Shown one piece after another: positions 34,509 through 42,793 of a DNA stretch of 64,000 bases (position 1 is the first letter of the stretch; the number at the start of each line of letters is the position of its first letter). Under the pieces are notes generated by a model, which did not search any database, had not been told where the DNA came from, and was given only the letters and a program-made list of their open reading frames with translations. The stretch covers positions 9,696,001 to 9,760,000 of the forward strand of contig NZ_LT629758.1 in NCBI RefSeq assembly GCF_900104725.1, written 5' to 3'. A program made the translations under genes and the position numbers. Origin of the DNA: Actinoplanes derwentensis (lineage in GTDB: Bacteria; Actinomycetota; Actinomycetes; Mycobacteriales; Micromonosporaceae).

Positions 34509-37243
34509 AGATCGAGAGCCTGCGCCGTCTACGGGGTCCCAACGTCTACCTGTCCCGGCCCGCGATGGTGGCCCGGCTGCACCTGGGCGGCCTGACCGGG
34601 GTGGAGACCACCGACATCACCGGGTTCACCGAGCGCCTGCTGCGGGCGATGCCCGGCCTGGCCGAGCATCACTGCGCCGCGGGCACCCCCGGCGGGTTCG
34701 TCAGCCGGCTGCGGGGCGGCACCTACTTCGGTCACGTCGCCGAACACGTCTGCATCGAGTTGTCCCAGCTCATCGGCCGCGACGTCACCTTCGGCCGGAC
34801 CGTCGGCACCGGGGCCGACGGCGTCTACGACGTGATCACCGAATGCCCGGCCGACGAGTCCCCCGAGTCGCCGCTCCCCGGTGAACTGCTGACCGCCGCG
34901 ATCGGCCTGGTGCTCCAGGTGTCCGCCGGCGGCGGCCCGGCCGCCCCGCGGCTCGCTGAACAGCTCGCCGGACTGGCCGCGCTCGCCGAACGGGAGGCCA
35001 CCGGCCCCAGCACCCGGTCGATCATCGAGGCGGCCCGCCGCCGCGGCATCCCGGTGGAACGTTTCGACGACCTCAGCCTGGTCCGGCTCGGCTGGGGACA
35101 CCGGCGCCGGATGGCCTGGGCCGCGATGACCGACCGGACCAGCGCGGTGGGCGTGGACATCGCCGGGGACAAACACGTCACCCGGCGGCTGCTCGACGAG
35201 GCGGGTGTCCCGGTCGCGGCCGGTGGCGCGGCCGGCACCGAGGCCGAGGCGATCCGGCTGTTCGGCCGGCTGGGCGGCCCGGTCGTGGTGAAACCCCGCA
35301 ACGGCCGGCACGGGCGCGCCGTGGCCCTGCACCTGACCAGTGCGGAGGACGTCCGGCGGGTGTTCGCCGCGATCGGTGGGGACGCGGTCGTCGAGCGGCA
35401 ACTCGACGGCCGGGACTACCGGGTGCTGGTGGTGGCGGGCGAAGTGGTGGCGGCGGCCGAGCGGGTGGCCGCGCACGTGGTCGGCGACGGCCGGGCGACG
35501 ATCACCGAACTGATCGACCGGGTCAACGCCGATCCGCGCCGGGGGACCGGGCACTCCCGGGTGCTGACCCGGATCACCGTGGACGAGACGGTCCGCCGGG
35601 TGCTCGCCCGCGACGGCCGTACCCCCGCGACGGTCCTCGCCGACGGCGAAGTGGCCCGCCTCCGCGACACCGCCAACCTGTCCACCGGCGGGACCAGCCG
35701 GGACGTGACCGACCAGGTGCACCCGGATGTCACCCGGATCTGCCGCCGGGTGGCCGCGCTGCTCGGCCTCGACATCGCCGGCATCGACCTGCGCCTTCCG
35801 GACGTGGCCGCCCCGGTCCCGCCGGTCGCCGGAGTCACCACCGCCGGGGTGATCGAGGTCAACGCGGTGCCGGGACTGCGGATGCACCTGGCACCGGTGG
35901 AGGGCCGGCCCCGCGACGTGGGCGACGCGATCGTGCGGGCGATGTTCCCGGGCGGCTCCGACGGGCGGATCCCGGCCGTCGCGATCACCGGCACCAACGG
36001 CAAGACCACCGTCACCCGGCTGACCGCCCATCTGCTCAGCGGAAGCGGCCTGCGGGTCGGCACCGCCACCAGCGACGGAGTCGCGATCGACGGGCGGGTC
36101 GTCCAGGTCGCCGACGCCACCGGGCCCCGCTCGGCTCAGATGGTCCTCGGTGACCCGCAGGTGGAGATGGCGGTGCTGGAGACCGCGCGCGGCGGCCTGC
36201 TGCGGCGCGGCCTCGGGTACGACTGGTCGGACGTCGGCGTGATCACCAACATCACCGCCGACCACCTGGGCCAGGACGGGCTCGACTCGGTCGAGGACCT
36301 GGCGCACGTCAAGGCGGTGGTGGCCGAGCGGGTCCGGGACGGCGGGACCCTGGTCCTCAACGCCGACGACCCGTGGGTACGCAGCCTGGCCGACCGGCCG
36401 CGGGTGCGGGCCGACCACAAACGGCTGGTCTGGTTCTCGCTGGACCCGCAGAACCCGGTGCTGGCCGGGCATCTGGCCCGGGGCGGGTCCGCCTACCTTC
36501 TGCACGACGGCTGGCTGGTGCAGGCGACCGGGGCGCGGCGTACCCCGCTGCTGCGGCTGGCCGAGGTGCCCGGGGCGTACGGCGGTGCGGCTCTGCACGT
36601 GGCCGCGAACACTCTTGCCGCGATCGCCGCCGCCCGGGCACTGGGGGCCCGCCCGGAGACCCTGGCCGATCGGCTCGCCGAGTTCGACCCGGCGGCCGAC
36701 AACCCGGGCCGGGGCACCCTGTTCCGGCTCGGCGACGTGTCGCTGTACCTGGACTACGCGCACAATCCGGCGGCCCTGGCGACCACCCTGCGGACCCTGC
36801 ACCGGCTGTGGGGCCCGGACCGGTGCGTGGGCGCGGTCACCCTGCCCGGCGACCGGCGTGCGGACCTGCTGGCGGCGTCGGCGCAGGTGCTGGCCGACGG
36901 CCTGACCCGGGTGGTGCTCTACGAGGACGAGGACCTGCGTGGCCGGCCGCGCGGGGAGGTCTCCGGGCTGGTCGAGCGGGAGATGCGGGCCCGCCGGCCC
37001 CGGCTGACCGCGGTGCGCACCGAGGGGTTCCGGGCCGCGCTGACCAGCGCACTGGAGATGGCCGAGCCGGGCGACGTGGTGCTGGTGATCTACGAGTCGT
37101 GGGGTCCGCTGCGGTCGTTCCTGGCCGGGCTGGGAGCGGTTCCGGCCGCTGGGGTGCCGGTGCACGCCGCGCTGCCGTCGGCCGGGCCCGGTGCGGGTCT
37201 CCAGCTGGCGCGCCGGCTCACCGGCAGCCCCGCACGCCGCTGA
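34505..37243 (+). CDS. cphA: cyanophycin synthetase
   Basis: Polymerises Asp and Arg into cyanophycin with ATP, without a ribosome. The 912-residue protein has the N-terminal domain (LAEHHCAAGTPGGFVSRL, GHVAEHVCIELSQL), a central ATP-grasp domain that adds Asp (GVPVAAGGAAGTEAEA, VVKPRNGRHGRAVAL) and a C-terminal Mur-ligase-like domain that adds Arg, with P-loop AITGTNGKTTVTR (P-loop Gly near 496). Length and domain order fit CphA1 enzymes of cyanobacteria. The pair cphB-cphA in an actinobacterium implies storage of nitrogen as cyanophycin granules. Confidence 0.94.
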   Translation: MKIESLRRLRGPNVYLSRPAMVARLHLGGLTGVETTDITGFTERLLRAMPGLAEHHCAAGTPGGFVSRLRGGTYFGHVAEHVCIELSQLIGRDVTFGRTVGTGADGVYDVITECPADESPESPLPGELLTAAIGLVLQVSAGGGPAAPRLAEQLAGLAALAEREATGPSTRSIIEAARRRGIPVERFDDLSLVRLGWGHRRRMAWAAMTDRTSAVGVDIAGDKHVTRRLLDEAGVPVAAGGAAGTEAEAIRLFGRLGGPVVVKPRNGRHGRAVALHLTSAEDVRRVFAAIGGDAVVERQLDGRDYRVLVVAGEVVAAAERVAAHVVGDGRATITELIDRVNADPRRGTGHSRVLTRITVDETVRRVLARDGRTPATVLADGEVARLRDTANLSTGGTSRDVTDQVHPDVTRICRRVAALLGLDIAGIDLRLPDVAAPVPPVAGVTTAGVIEVNAVPGLRMHLAPVEGRPRDVGDAIVRAMFPGGSDGRIPAVAITGTNGKTTVTRLTAHLLSGSGLRVGTATSDGVAIDGRVVQVADATGPRSAQMVLGDPQVEMAVLETARGGLLRRGLGYDWSDVGVITNITADHLGQDGLDSVEDLAHVKAVVAERVRDGGTLVLNADDPWVRSLADRPRVRADHKRLVWFSLDPQNPVLAGHLARGGSAYLLHDGWLVQATGARRTPLLRLAEVPGAYGGAALHVAANTLAAIAAARALGARPETLADRLAEFDPAADNPGRGTLFRLGDVSLYLDYAHNPAALATTLRTLHRLWGPDRCVGAVTLPGDRRADLLAASAQVLADGLTRVVLYEDEDLRGRPRGEVSGLVEREMRARRPRLTAVRTEGFRAALTSALEMAEPGDVVLVIYESWGPLRSFLAGLGAVPAAGVPVHAALPSAGPGAGLQLARRLTGSPARR

Positions 37244-37600
37244 CAGATCTTGGACAGACTTGATCTCGCCCGGTAGCGAATTGTTGACCGATCGTGAACA
37301 CCTCCACCGTGGACTCACTCGAAAGGTTGAGAGTGCAAGTTCCGACGAAGCGGGCATACACCAGCGCTGTGGTGGCCCTGCGTGTCCCACTGGTTGCGGA
37401 AAGCTGCGAACTGCTCGCAACAGACAGTAATTAGCCCCAGGTGGATCGGTATGTGACGGGTCGAACTGCGGGCCGATGGGGACTAACATCCTCGCCGTCG
37501 ATGGGGGATGCTCGGAGTCCGACGGTGGGCCCGAGCTCACCCGACGCCGGGAGCATGGCGGTGCGGCCCGGTGTTTCTCGAAGCGCGCATGTGGGGGCAC
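37244..37600 (+). other. 357-base non-coding stretch upstream of kinase gene
   Basis: No convincing gene is visible here. The stretch holds a possible promoter: TTGGAC (37250-37255), an 18-base spacer and TAGCGA (37274-37279). Downstream are several small dyads, for example CACTC and GAGTG about 37315-37340, and GTTGC and GCAAC around 37395-37425. A second -10-like TAACAT lies at 37484-37489. An untranslated leader or small RNA between 37281 and about 37440 is possible but unproven; no known riboswitch was recognised. Confidence 0.3.
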
Positions 37601-39526
37601 ATGAGCACGGCGGACCTGCCCGGGTCGGGATTGCTCGCCGGTCGATACCGACTGGTCGAGCGTCTCGGTGCCGGCGGGATGTCAGTGGTTTGGCGAGGGT
37701 TCGACGAAGTGCTCGGACGGCAGGTCGCGGTCAAGGTGCTGCCACCGTCCACGAGCGCCGATCCCTCGTTCCGGCGCAGGCTGCGCTCGGAGGCTCAGGC
37801 CGCGGCCCGGCTGACGCATCCGAACATCACCAACGTCTACGACTACGGCGAGGCCACCACAGCCGACGGCGAACCCGTGCCGTACGTCGTGATGGAACTC
37901 GTCGACGGCGAGTCCCTGGCGGCCGTGCTGGCCCGGGTGCGGACCCTGCCGTGGCCGACCGCGGTGCGGATCAGCGCCGAGGTCGCGGCCGCGCTGGCCT
38001 CGGCCCACGCCCGCGGCATCGTGCACCGCGACGTCACCCCCGCCAACGTGATGCTGACCCAGGCCGGGGTGAAGGTCGTCGACTTCGGCATCTCGGCCCT
38101 GATCGGGGAGAACGACACCGACCCGGACGGCAGCCTGATGGGCACTCCCGCCTATCTGGCGCCGGAGCGTCTGGAGGGCGGCCAGGTCAGCCCGGCCACC
38201 GACGTCTACGCGGTCGGCCTGCTGATCTACCGGATGCTGATCGGCCAGCTCCCCTGGGACGTCGGCACCACCACGGCCCTGCTGCGCGCCCATCAGTACA
38301 CCGAGCCCGAACCCCTGCCGCCGGTGGAGGGCCTGCCGTACTCGGTGGACGCCCTGATCGCCCGCTGTCTGGAGAAACACCCGGGCGACCGGCCGTCCAC
38401 CGCCGAGGTTGCCGGGGCACTGTCCGGCATCGCGGCCGGGGCGCCGCTGGTCACCTCCGGTTTTCAGGGCGACTGGCGCGACGGCGAGGACACCTTCATC
38501 CTGCCCTCGGGCTACCCGTACTCCGGGTTCGGCCCGGCCGCGGCCGCCGCCGGTGACGTGGCGACCGACCCGGTCGTTCCGTCGGCCGCCGAGCCGCCGC
38601 CGTCGTCGTCCCGGCCGCCGTCGTTGCGGCCCGGCGCCGGGGGACCCCAGCCGGCCCCGCCCGGTGGCCGCCCGCCGGTCCGGACCCACGTGCGGGTCCG
38701 CCGGATCGTGCTGGTGGCCGGGACGGTCGCCGTGCTCAGCGGTCTCACCTACGGCTGGACGGCGGTCGGCCAGCAGCACACCACCGACCGGGCCGCCGGT
38801 GCCACGCCGCAGCCGACGGTTCTGCCCGCCTCCGGCAAATGCGTGATCAGCTACGCGGTCTGGGCCGACAAGGCCGGGCGGTTCAAGGCCCAGGTGACCC
38901 TGGCCAACCGCGACGCCGTCGCGATGAACGAGTGGAACCTATGGTTCCTGCTCAACGGCGACCAGGTGCTCTCCGGCAAGGGGAAGCTCGACCTCACTCA
39001 GGACGGCCAGGCCGTCCAGGTCGCGTCGAAGACCGCGATCGCCCCGCAGCGCACCACCACCATGCAGATCACCGGACGTTACACCGAGAGCAACGCCGCC
39101 CCGATGGTCTTCAAACTCAACGACCAGACCTGCGAGACGTACGTGTCGGCGAAGCCCGGCGACCCGCCCCGCCCGGTCGAGGTCCTGCAGGACGGGCGGA
39201 TCCGTCTCGGCGAGCCGACCACCTCGCCCGGAATCTCGATCGGCCCCAGCGGCAGCGTGATCATCAACCCGACGGTGAGTCCGGGGGCGAGTGGTTCCCC
39301 GTCGGTGGTCCCGCCGAGCACCAGTGCCGGCACCTCGCCGTCGGCGTCACCGTCGCCCAGCGAGACGAGTCCGAGCCCGATTCCGCCGTCGCTACCGCCG
39401 GTGGTGGTGCCGTCGTCGGAGAACCCGGGTGTCAACGAGCCGGAGACGAGCACTTCGCCGCCGGCCCCGCTGCCGCCGGACGTGAACTGCGACGACGAGG
39501 TGGACGATCTGTGCGCCGACGGCTGA
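37601..39526 (+). CDS. transmembrane Ser/Thr protein kinase with extracellular CBM2-like domain
   Basis: 641 residues from ATG 37601 with GGGGG upstream. Residues 10-280 are a Hanks-type kinase: GAGGMSVVW loop, catalytic Lys45, HRDVTPANVML (142-152), VVDFGIS and GTPAYLAPE. The Lys usual after HRD-[IVL] is Thr146 here. A Pro/Ser-rich linker and one membrane helix (about 369-390) follow. The outside part contains a domain of about 100 residues between Cys414 and Cys511 (CVISYAVW ... NEWNLWFLL ... MQITGRYTESNAAPMVFKLNDQTC) that matches the layout of carbohydrate-binding module family 2, then a Ser/Pro/Thr-rich tail. It may sense polysaccharide. Not all surface Trp of true cellulose binders are evident. 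Confidence 0.85.
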   Translation: MSTADLPGSGLLAGRYRLVERLGAGGMSVVWRGFDEVLGRQVAVKVLPPSTSADPSFRRRLRSEAQAAARLTHPNITNVYDYGEATTADGEPVPYVVMELVDGESLAAVLARVRTLPWPTAVRISAEVAAALASAHARGIVHRDVTPANVMLTQAGVKVVDFGISALIGENDTDPDGSLMGTPAYLAPERLEGGQVSPATDVYAVGLLIYRMLIGQLPWDVGTTTALLRAHQYTEPEPLPPVEGLPYSVDALIARCLEKHPGDRPSTAEVAGALSGIAAGAPLVTSGFQGDWRDGEDTFILPSGYPYSGFGPAAAAAGDVATDPVVPSAAEPPPSSSRPPSLRPGAGGPQPAPPGGRPPVRTHVRVRRIVLVAGTVAVLSGLTYGWTAVGQQHTTDRAAGATPQPTVLPASGKCVISYAVWADKAGRFKAQVTLANRDAVAMNEWNLWFLLNGDQVLSGKGKLDLTQDGQAVQVASKTAIAPQRTTTMQITGRYTESNAAPMVFKLNDQTCETYVSAKPGDPPRPVEVLQDGRIRLGEPTTSPGISIGPSGSVIINPTVSPGASGSPSVVPPSTSAGTSPSASPSPSETSPSPIPPSLPPVVVPSSENPGVNEPETSTSPPAPLPPDVNCDDEVDDLCADG

Positions 39527-39542
39527 CGAAGCCCGGAAAATG

Positions 39543-39560
39543 ACAGGCCGAAAGGCCTGT
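39543..39560 (+). terminator. hairpin after the CBM2-like kinase gene
   Basis: ACAGGCC and GGCCTGT form a 7-bp stem with a GAAA tetraloop, 16 bases after the kinase stop, followed by TTCC. It is a plausible weak terminator. The rest of the gap to 39750 shows no clear promoter or gene. Confidence 0.5.
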
Positions 39561-39750
39561 TCCGGAGTTACGGTGAACGGAGACCGACAGGCGCTTCCGC
39601 TCGGAGACGGGTGCCCGGTTCGTGGCACTTCGGCACGGCGTGGCTGCCGGCGCGCGCGACACCCGAGTGGATGATGGGCGAGAGCCCGGGCAACCCAGGT
39701 GGTGTCAGCCGAGTTCAAGCAGGTCGTCGACATCGGGGAGTTCGACAGAA

Positions 39751-40002
39751 ATGATCAGCACAGTGAAGGACCTGGCTGCCGAGGCGTTGTTCGTCTCGTA
39801 CCTGCAGCCCTCCGAGAGCCCGAACCAGGCCGCGGTGGAGGAGGCGATCACGGTGACGATCCTGCGCTACGGCAGTGACGGATGTGCCGCCGGTGTCGCC
39901 GTCGAGTTCGGTGACCACCCGGACGTGGCCGTGCAACGCATGACGTGGGTGCACGAGGAGCTGGCCGACGTGCTGGCGCCCCGCACTCCGGTGTTGTACT
40001 GA
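39751..40002 (+). CDS. small conserved actinobacterial protein, unknown function
   Basis: 83 residues from ATG 39751 (TVKDLAAEALFVSYLQPSES). The pattern LAAEALFxSxLQPS ... GCAAGVAVEFGDHPDVAVQRMTW is shared, to my memory, with small proteins in many streptomycetes and relatives; no function is known to me. GGGGAG lies ten bases before the ATG. Codon third positions are strongly GC from this ATG onwards. The 60 bases upstream are GC3-rich in a different frame, which may reflect an overlapping short frame or chance. A terminator follows 12 bases after the stop. Confidence 0.75.
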   Translation: MISTVKDLAAEALFVSYLQPSESPNQAAVEEAITVTILRYGSDGCAAGVAVEFGDHPDVAVQRMTWVHEELADVLAPRTPVLY

Positions 40003-40014
40003 CATCCCCCTCCC

Positions 40015-40042
40015 GAACCCGGCCGTGAACGCGGCCGGGTTC
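40015..40042 (+). terminator. terminator after small conserved gene
   Basis: GAACCCGGCCG (40015-40025) pairs perfectly with CGGCCGGGTTC (40032-40042) around a six-base loop, followed by TTCGG. It isolates the small gene from the sigma factor gene. Confidence 0.75.
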
Positions 40043-40163
40043 TTCGGCGTTGCCTTCACCTCAGCCCGTGCCGCTCCTCGCCGGGCTGAGGTTTTTCGTG
40101 AAAAAACTCCACAAATACAACCGAGTTCGGCCGCCGCTGCACCCTGAGACGGCCACTGTTCTT

Positions 40164-40191
40164 CTCGTCAGCCGGCTTCATCAGCCGGTTA
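40164..40191 (+). promoter_or_regulatory. FliA/WhiG-type promoter candidate before sigma factor gene
   Basis: CTCG (40164-40167), a 16-base spacer and GCCGGTTA (40184-40191) resemble the FliA/WhiG class (-35 TAAA or CTCA, spacer 15-17, -10 GCCGATAA). The spacer and -10 contain a direct repeat TCAGCCGG (40168-40175, 40181-40188). The site lies 20 bases before the sigma factor start. Confidence 0.45.
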
Positions 40192-40211
40192 GTACCAGCG
40201 AGGAGGACTAC

Positions 40212-41126
40212 GTGATCTCCACGACGATCACCACGACTCAACTCCCCGCCACCATCGGCATCGCCCACGATGTGCCCTCCGCGCGCGACATCGAGGACCT
40301 GATCCGCGAGAACATGCCGATGGTTGGCCACCTGGTCCGGGAACTGCTCAATCGGGTACCCGGCCACGTCCACGCGGACGATCTCTCGTCCGCCGGATTC
40401 GCAGCCCTGCTCGGCGCCGCCCGGTCCTTCGACGTGACCCGTGGCATACCGTTCCACCGGTTCGCCGCCGTCCGCATCAGAGGCGCCCTGCTGGACGAGC
40501 TTCGCGGGCAGGACTGGGCCAGCCGATCGGTGCGGGCCAGAGCCCGGCGAGCGGCCACCGCCCGCCAGGAACTCACCGCCGCGCTCGGCCGCACACCCAG
40601 CGACGCCGAAGTGGCCGGGGTGCTGGGGATCGGGGTCAACGAACTCGCCAGCGTCGAGGACGACGTGCAGAAGGCCTCCCTGCTCAGCCTCCAAGGCTTC
40701 CCCACCGGGGCGGCCGAGGAGATGGTGCCGGAGACCTCTGAAGGGCCGGAGGACCTGCTGCTCAAACGGGAGCGTCTCGGATACCTGCATCAGGCGATCC
40801 AGGCCCTGCCCGAGCGGCTGCGCCAGGTGGTGGAGGAATCGTTCCTGCAGGAACAGCCGCTCAGCGAGGTGGCGTCCCGGCTGGGCGTCACCGAGTCCCG
40901 CATCTCCCAGTTGCGGACCGAGGCGCTGCGCCTGCTCCGGGAGGGCCTGAACAGCTCTCTCGCGCCCGAACTGCTCACCGTGGCGGCCGGGGGGCCGCGT
41001 ACCCGGAAAGGTTGTCTGCAGAGACGCCGCACCGAGTATTTCGCCCGGGTGGCCCAGCAGGGCAGCCTGCACACCCGGCTGGCGCTGACCGACGCCCACG
41101 GTGTGCCGATCGCGGTGGCGGCCTGA
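40212..41126 (+). CDS. FliA/WhiG-type RNA polymerase sigma factor
   Basis: Alternative sigma-70 factor of 304 residues, start GTG 40212 with AGGAGG five bases upstream. Region 2 reads VPGHVHADDLSSAGFAALL and FHRFAAVRIRGALLDELRGQDWASRSVRAR, the hallmark of the flagellar/sporulation FliA-WhiG group. Region 3 (ELTAALGRTPSDAEVAGVLG) and region 4 (LPERLRQVVEESFLQEQPLSEVASRLGVTESRISQLRTEALRLL) are complete. In Actinoplanes-like bacteria such factors drive flagellar and sporangium genes for motile spores, the inferred role. A tail of about 45 residues follows region 4. No anti-sigma gene is adjacent. Confidence 0.92.
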   Translation: MISTTITTTQLPATIGIAHDVPSARDIEDLIRENMPMVGHLVRELLNRVPGHVHADDLSSAGFAALLGAARSFDVTRGIPFHRFAAVRIRGALLDELRGQDWASRSVRARARRAATARQELTAALGRTPSDAEVAGVLGIGVNELASVEDDVQKASLLSLQGFPTGAAEEMVPETSEGPEDLLLKRERLGYLHQAIQALPERLRQVVEESFLQEQPLSEVASRLGVTESRISQLRTEALRLLREGLNSSLAPELLTVAAGGPRTRKGCLQRRRTEYFARVAQQGSLHTRLALTDAHGVPIAVAA

Positions 41127-41137
41127 CGGACGGATGT

Positions 41138-41164
41138 GGAGGGCGGCCCACCAGGTCGCCCTCC
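41138..41164. terminator. hairpin between convergent sigma factor and ureD genes
   Basis: GGAGGGCG and CGCCCTCC form an 8-bp stem with an 11-base loop in the 83-base gap between two convergent genes. It could end both transcripts. Confidence 0.5.
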
Positions 41165-41209
41165 GCCGCACCGTCCGCCGTGTCTGTCAACCCCGCGGCG
41201 GTACGTTCC

Positions 41210-42031
41210 TCAAACCGCCAGTCTCGACCGCGCCCCGGCCCCGCACAGGGGATCCAGCACCGCCTTGACCTGCCGGATGTCCACGCCCACCGCGGTCGCG
41301 ACGACCCCCGGCCCGGCCAGCCGCATGAGAGCCGCGTCCACTCCGGCCCCCACGGTCCGCCCGTCCCGGGCGCCACCCGCGGCCCGCCCCGCTCCGCCGT
41401 CGCCCGCGTCCACTCCGAGTACCGCCGGCTCCGGCAGGTCGGCGCCCGCCATCACCACGGTTCCGGTCGCCTGCCCGCCACCGAGCACCGCCGCACCGTC
41501 CCAGCCCGGCGCGCGCGGCCCGACGGTCAGCTCGTGCCGGTACAGGGTGACTCCCCCGTACCGGACAGTGGTGTCGGCCCGAACCGCCCCCGACGCCTCC
41601 GCGTGCCGCCCGCAGACCAGGTCGTCGCGCCACAGCAGCGTTCCGCCGTCGGCCACCTCCACCCGCGTCACCACGACGTGGTCGCAGCCCGCCGCCGCGA
41701 TCAGCGGTTCCGGCAGCCACCGCAGGACCCCGCCCGCGGCGACCGACGCGGTGACGGTCATCCGGGACGCCGGCGCCGGCCGTCCGGGCAGCGCCAGCGA
41801 GGCCGCCACACTCAGCATCTCCAGGCGCGCACCCGGCCCGACCTCGATGTCCAGCCGCAGTTCGTCGCCGCGTAACGGCCCGGCGGCCCCGCCGACCAGG
41901 TGAACGGTGACCCCGTCCGCGTCACGCGGCCCGGTTCGCCGCAACAGCAACGGCGACTCACCGCGCAACACGGCGAGCCGCGTCCCGCCCCGCCCGTCGG
42001 CCTCCGCGACGACACAAGCCTGAGCCCGCAT
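41210..42031 (-). CDS. ureD: urease accessory protein UreD
   Basis: Scaffold protein that binds apo-urease with UreF and UreG during nickel insertion. The 273-residue protein is Ala/Gly-rich and has the family features GDELRLDIEVGPGARLEML, AGGVLRWLPEPLIAAAGCDH and the C-terminal AVGVDIRQVKAVLDPL. It is the last gene of the urease operon, 18 bases after ureG. The sequence is more divergent than the other urease proteins, as is usual for UreD. Confidence 0.88.
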   Translation of the reverse strand: MRAQACVVAEADGRGGTRLAVLRGESPLLLRRTGPRDADGVTVHLVGGAAGPLRGDELRLDIEVGPGARLEMLSVAASLALPGRPAPASRMTVTASVAAGGVLRWLPEPLIAAAGCDHVVVTRVEVADGGTLLWRDDLVCGRHAEASGAVRADTTVRYGGVTLYRHELTVGPRAPGWDGAAVLGGGQATGTVVMAGADLPEPAVLGVDAGDGGAGRAAGGARDGRTVGAGVDAALMRLAGPGVVATAVGVDIRQVKAVLDPLCGAGARSRLAV

Positions 42032-42049
42032 CAGCGAAGCCCTCCGCGA

Positions 42050-42793
42050 TCAGGCACCGGCAGCGGCGGTCCGGGCGGCGACCAGCCCTCGGATCCAGTC
42101 GGCCACCGGCGTGGCCTGCTTGTCCTCGGCCAGCGACAGGAACACCGTCGGCAGCTCGTGCCGCCGCGCCTTGGCGTCCCGGTCCATCACCGCGAGATCC
42201 GCTCCGACCAGCGGCGCCAGATCCGTCTTGTTGATCACCAGCAGGTCGGCCGCGGTGACACCGGGCCCACCCTTGCGCGGAACCTTGTCCCCACCGGCCA
42301 CGTCCACCACGAAGATCTGCTGGTCGATCAGCCCTTTACTGAACGTGGCGGTCAGGTTGTCGCCACCGCTCTCCACCAGCACCAGATCCAGCGGCCCGAG
42401 CTTCTCCTCGAGATCCTCGACCGCGTCCAGGTTCGCCGAGATGTCGTCGCGGATCGCGGTGTGCGGGCAGCAGCCGGTCTCCACCGCGCGCACCCGCTCC
42501 TCCGGCAGCACCCCGTTGCGCAGCAGGAAGTCGGCGTCCTCAGTGGTGTAGATGTCGTTGGTCACGACCGCGAGCCGCAACTCGTCGCCGAGGGCCCGGC
42601 ACAGGGCCGCGACCAGCGCGGTCTTCCCCGACCCGACCGGCCCGCCGATGCCGATGCGCAGAGCCCGAGGCCCACCGCCCAGCGGCGTGTGCGGATCGAC
42701 CCCCGGCTCAGGGTGCGTGTGCGGAACCTCGTCAGGCCCGTGTTCATGCAGTTCAGGGTGCTGCGATTCAGGGTGCTGCGATTCAGGATGCAA
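42050..42793 (-). CDS. ureG: urease accessory GTPase UreG
   Basis: GTPase that delivers nickel to urease. The 247-residue protein has P-loop [18 protein letters not shown], the metal-binding [13 protein letters not shown] (Cys-Pro-His) and [13 protein letters not shown] for guanine. A His-rich N-terminal extension ([20 protein letters not shown]) precedes the core and probably binds nickel. The start is inferred to be TTG 42791-42793, which has GGGAGG about nine bases upstream and overlaps the ureF end by 11 bases; no ATG or GTG gives the extension in frame. Confidence 0.9.
   Translation of the reverse strand: MHPESQHPESQHPELHEHGPDEVPHTHPEPGVDPHTPLGGGPRALRIGIGGPVGSGKTALVAALCRALGDELRLAVVTNDIYTTEDADFLLRNGVLPEERVRAVETGCCPHTAIRDDISANLDAVEDLEEKLGPLDLVLVESGGDNLTATFSKGLIDQQIFVVDVAGGDKVPRKGGPGVTAADLLVINKTDLAPLVGADLAVMDRDAKARRHELPTVFLSLAEDKQATPVADWIRGLVAARTAAAGA

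Noticed and set aside
34529..37600. Very long open frame on the minus strand opposite cphA
   Set aside because: It is a consequence of high GC in the third codon position of cphA; its translation is low-complexity His/Gly/Pro/Gln-rich with no motif.
39561..39750. SAM-type or cyclic dinucleotide riboswitch upstream of the small conserved gene
   Set aside because: The CCGGGCAACCC stretch recalls SAM riboswitches, but the rest of the conserved core and the pairing pattern are missing.
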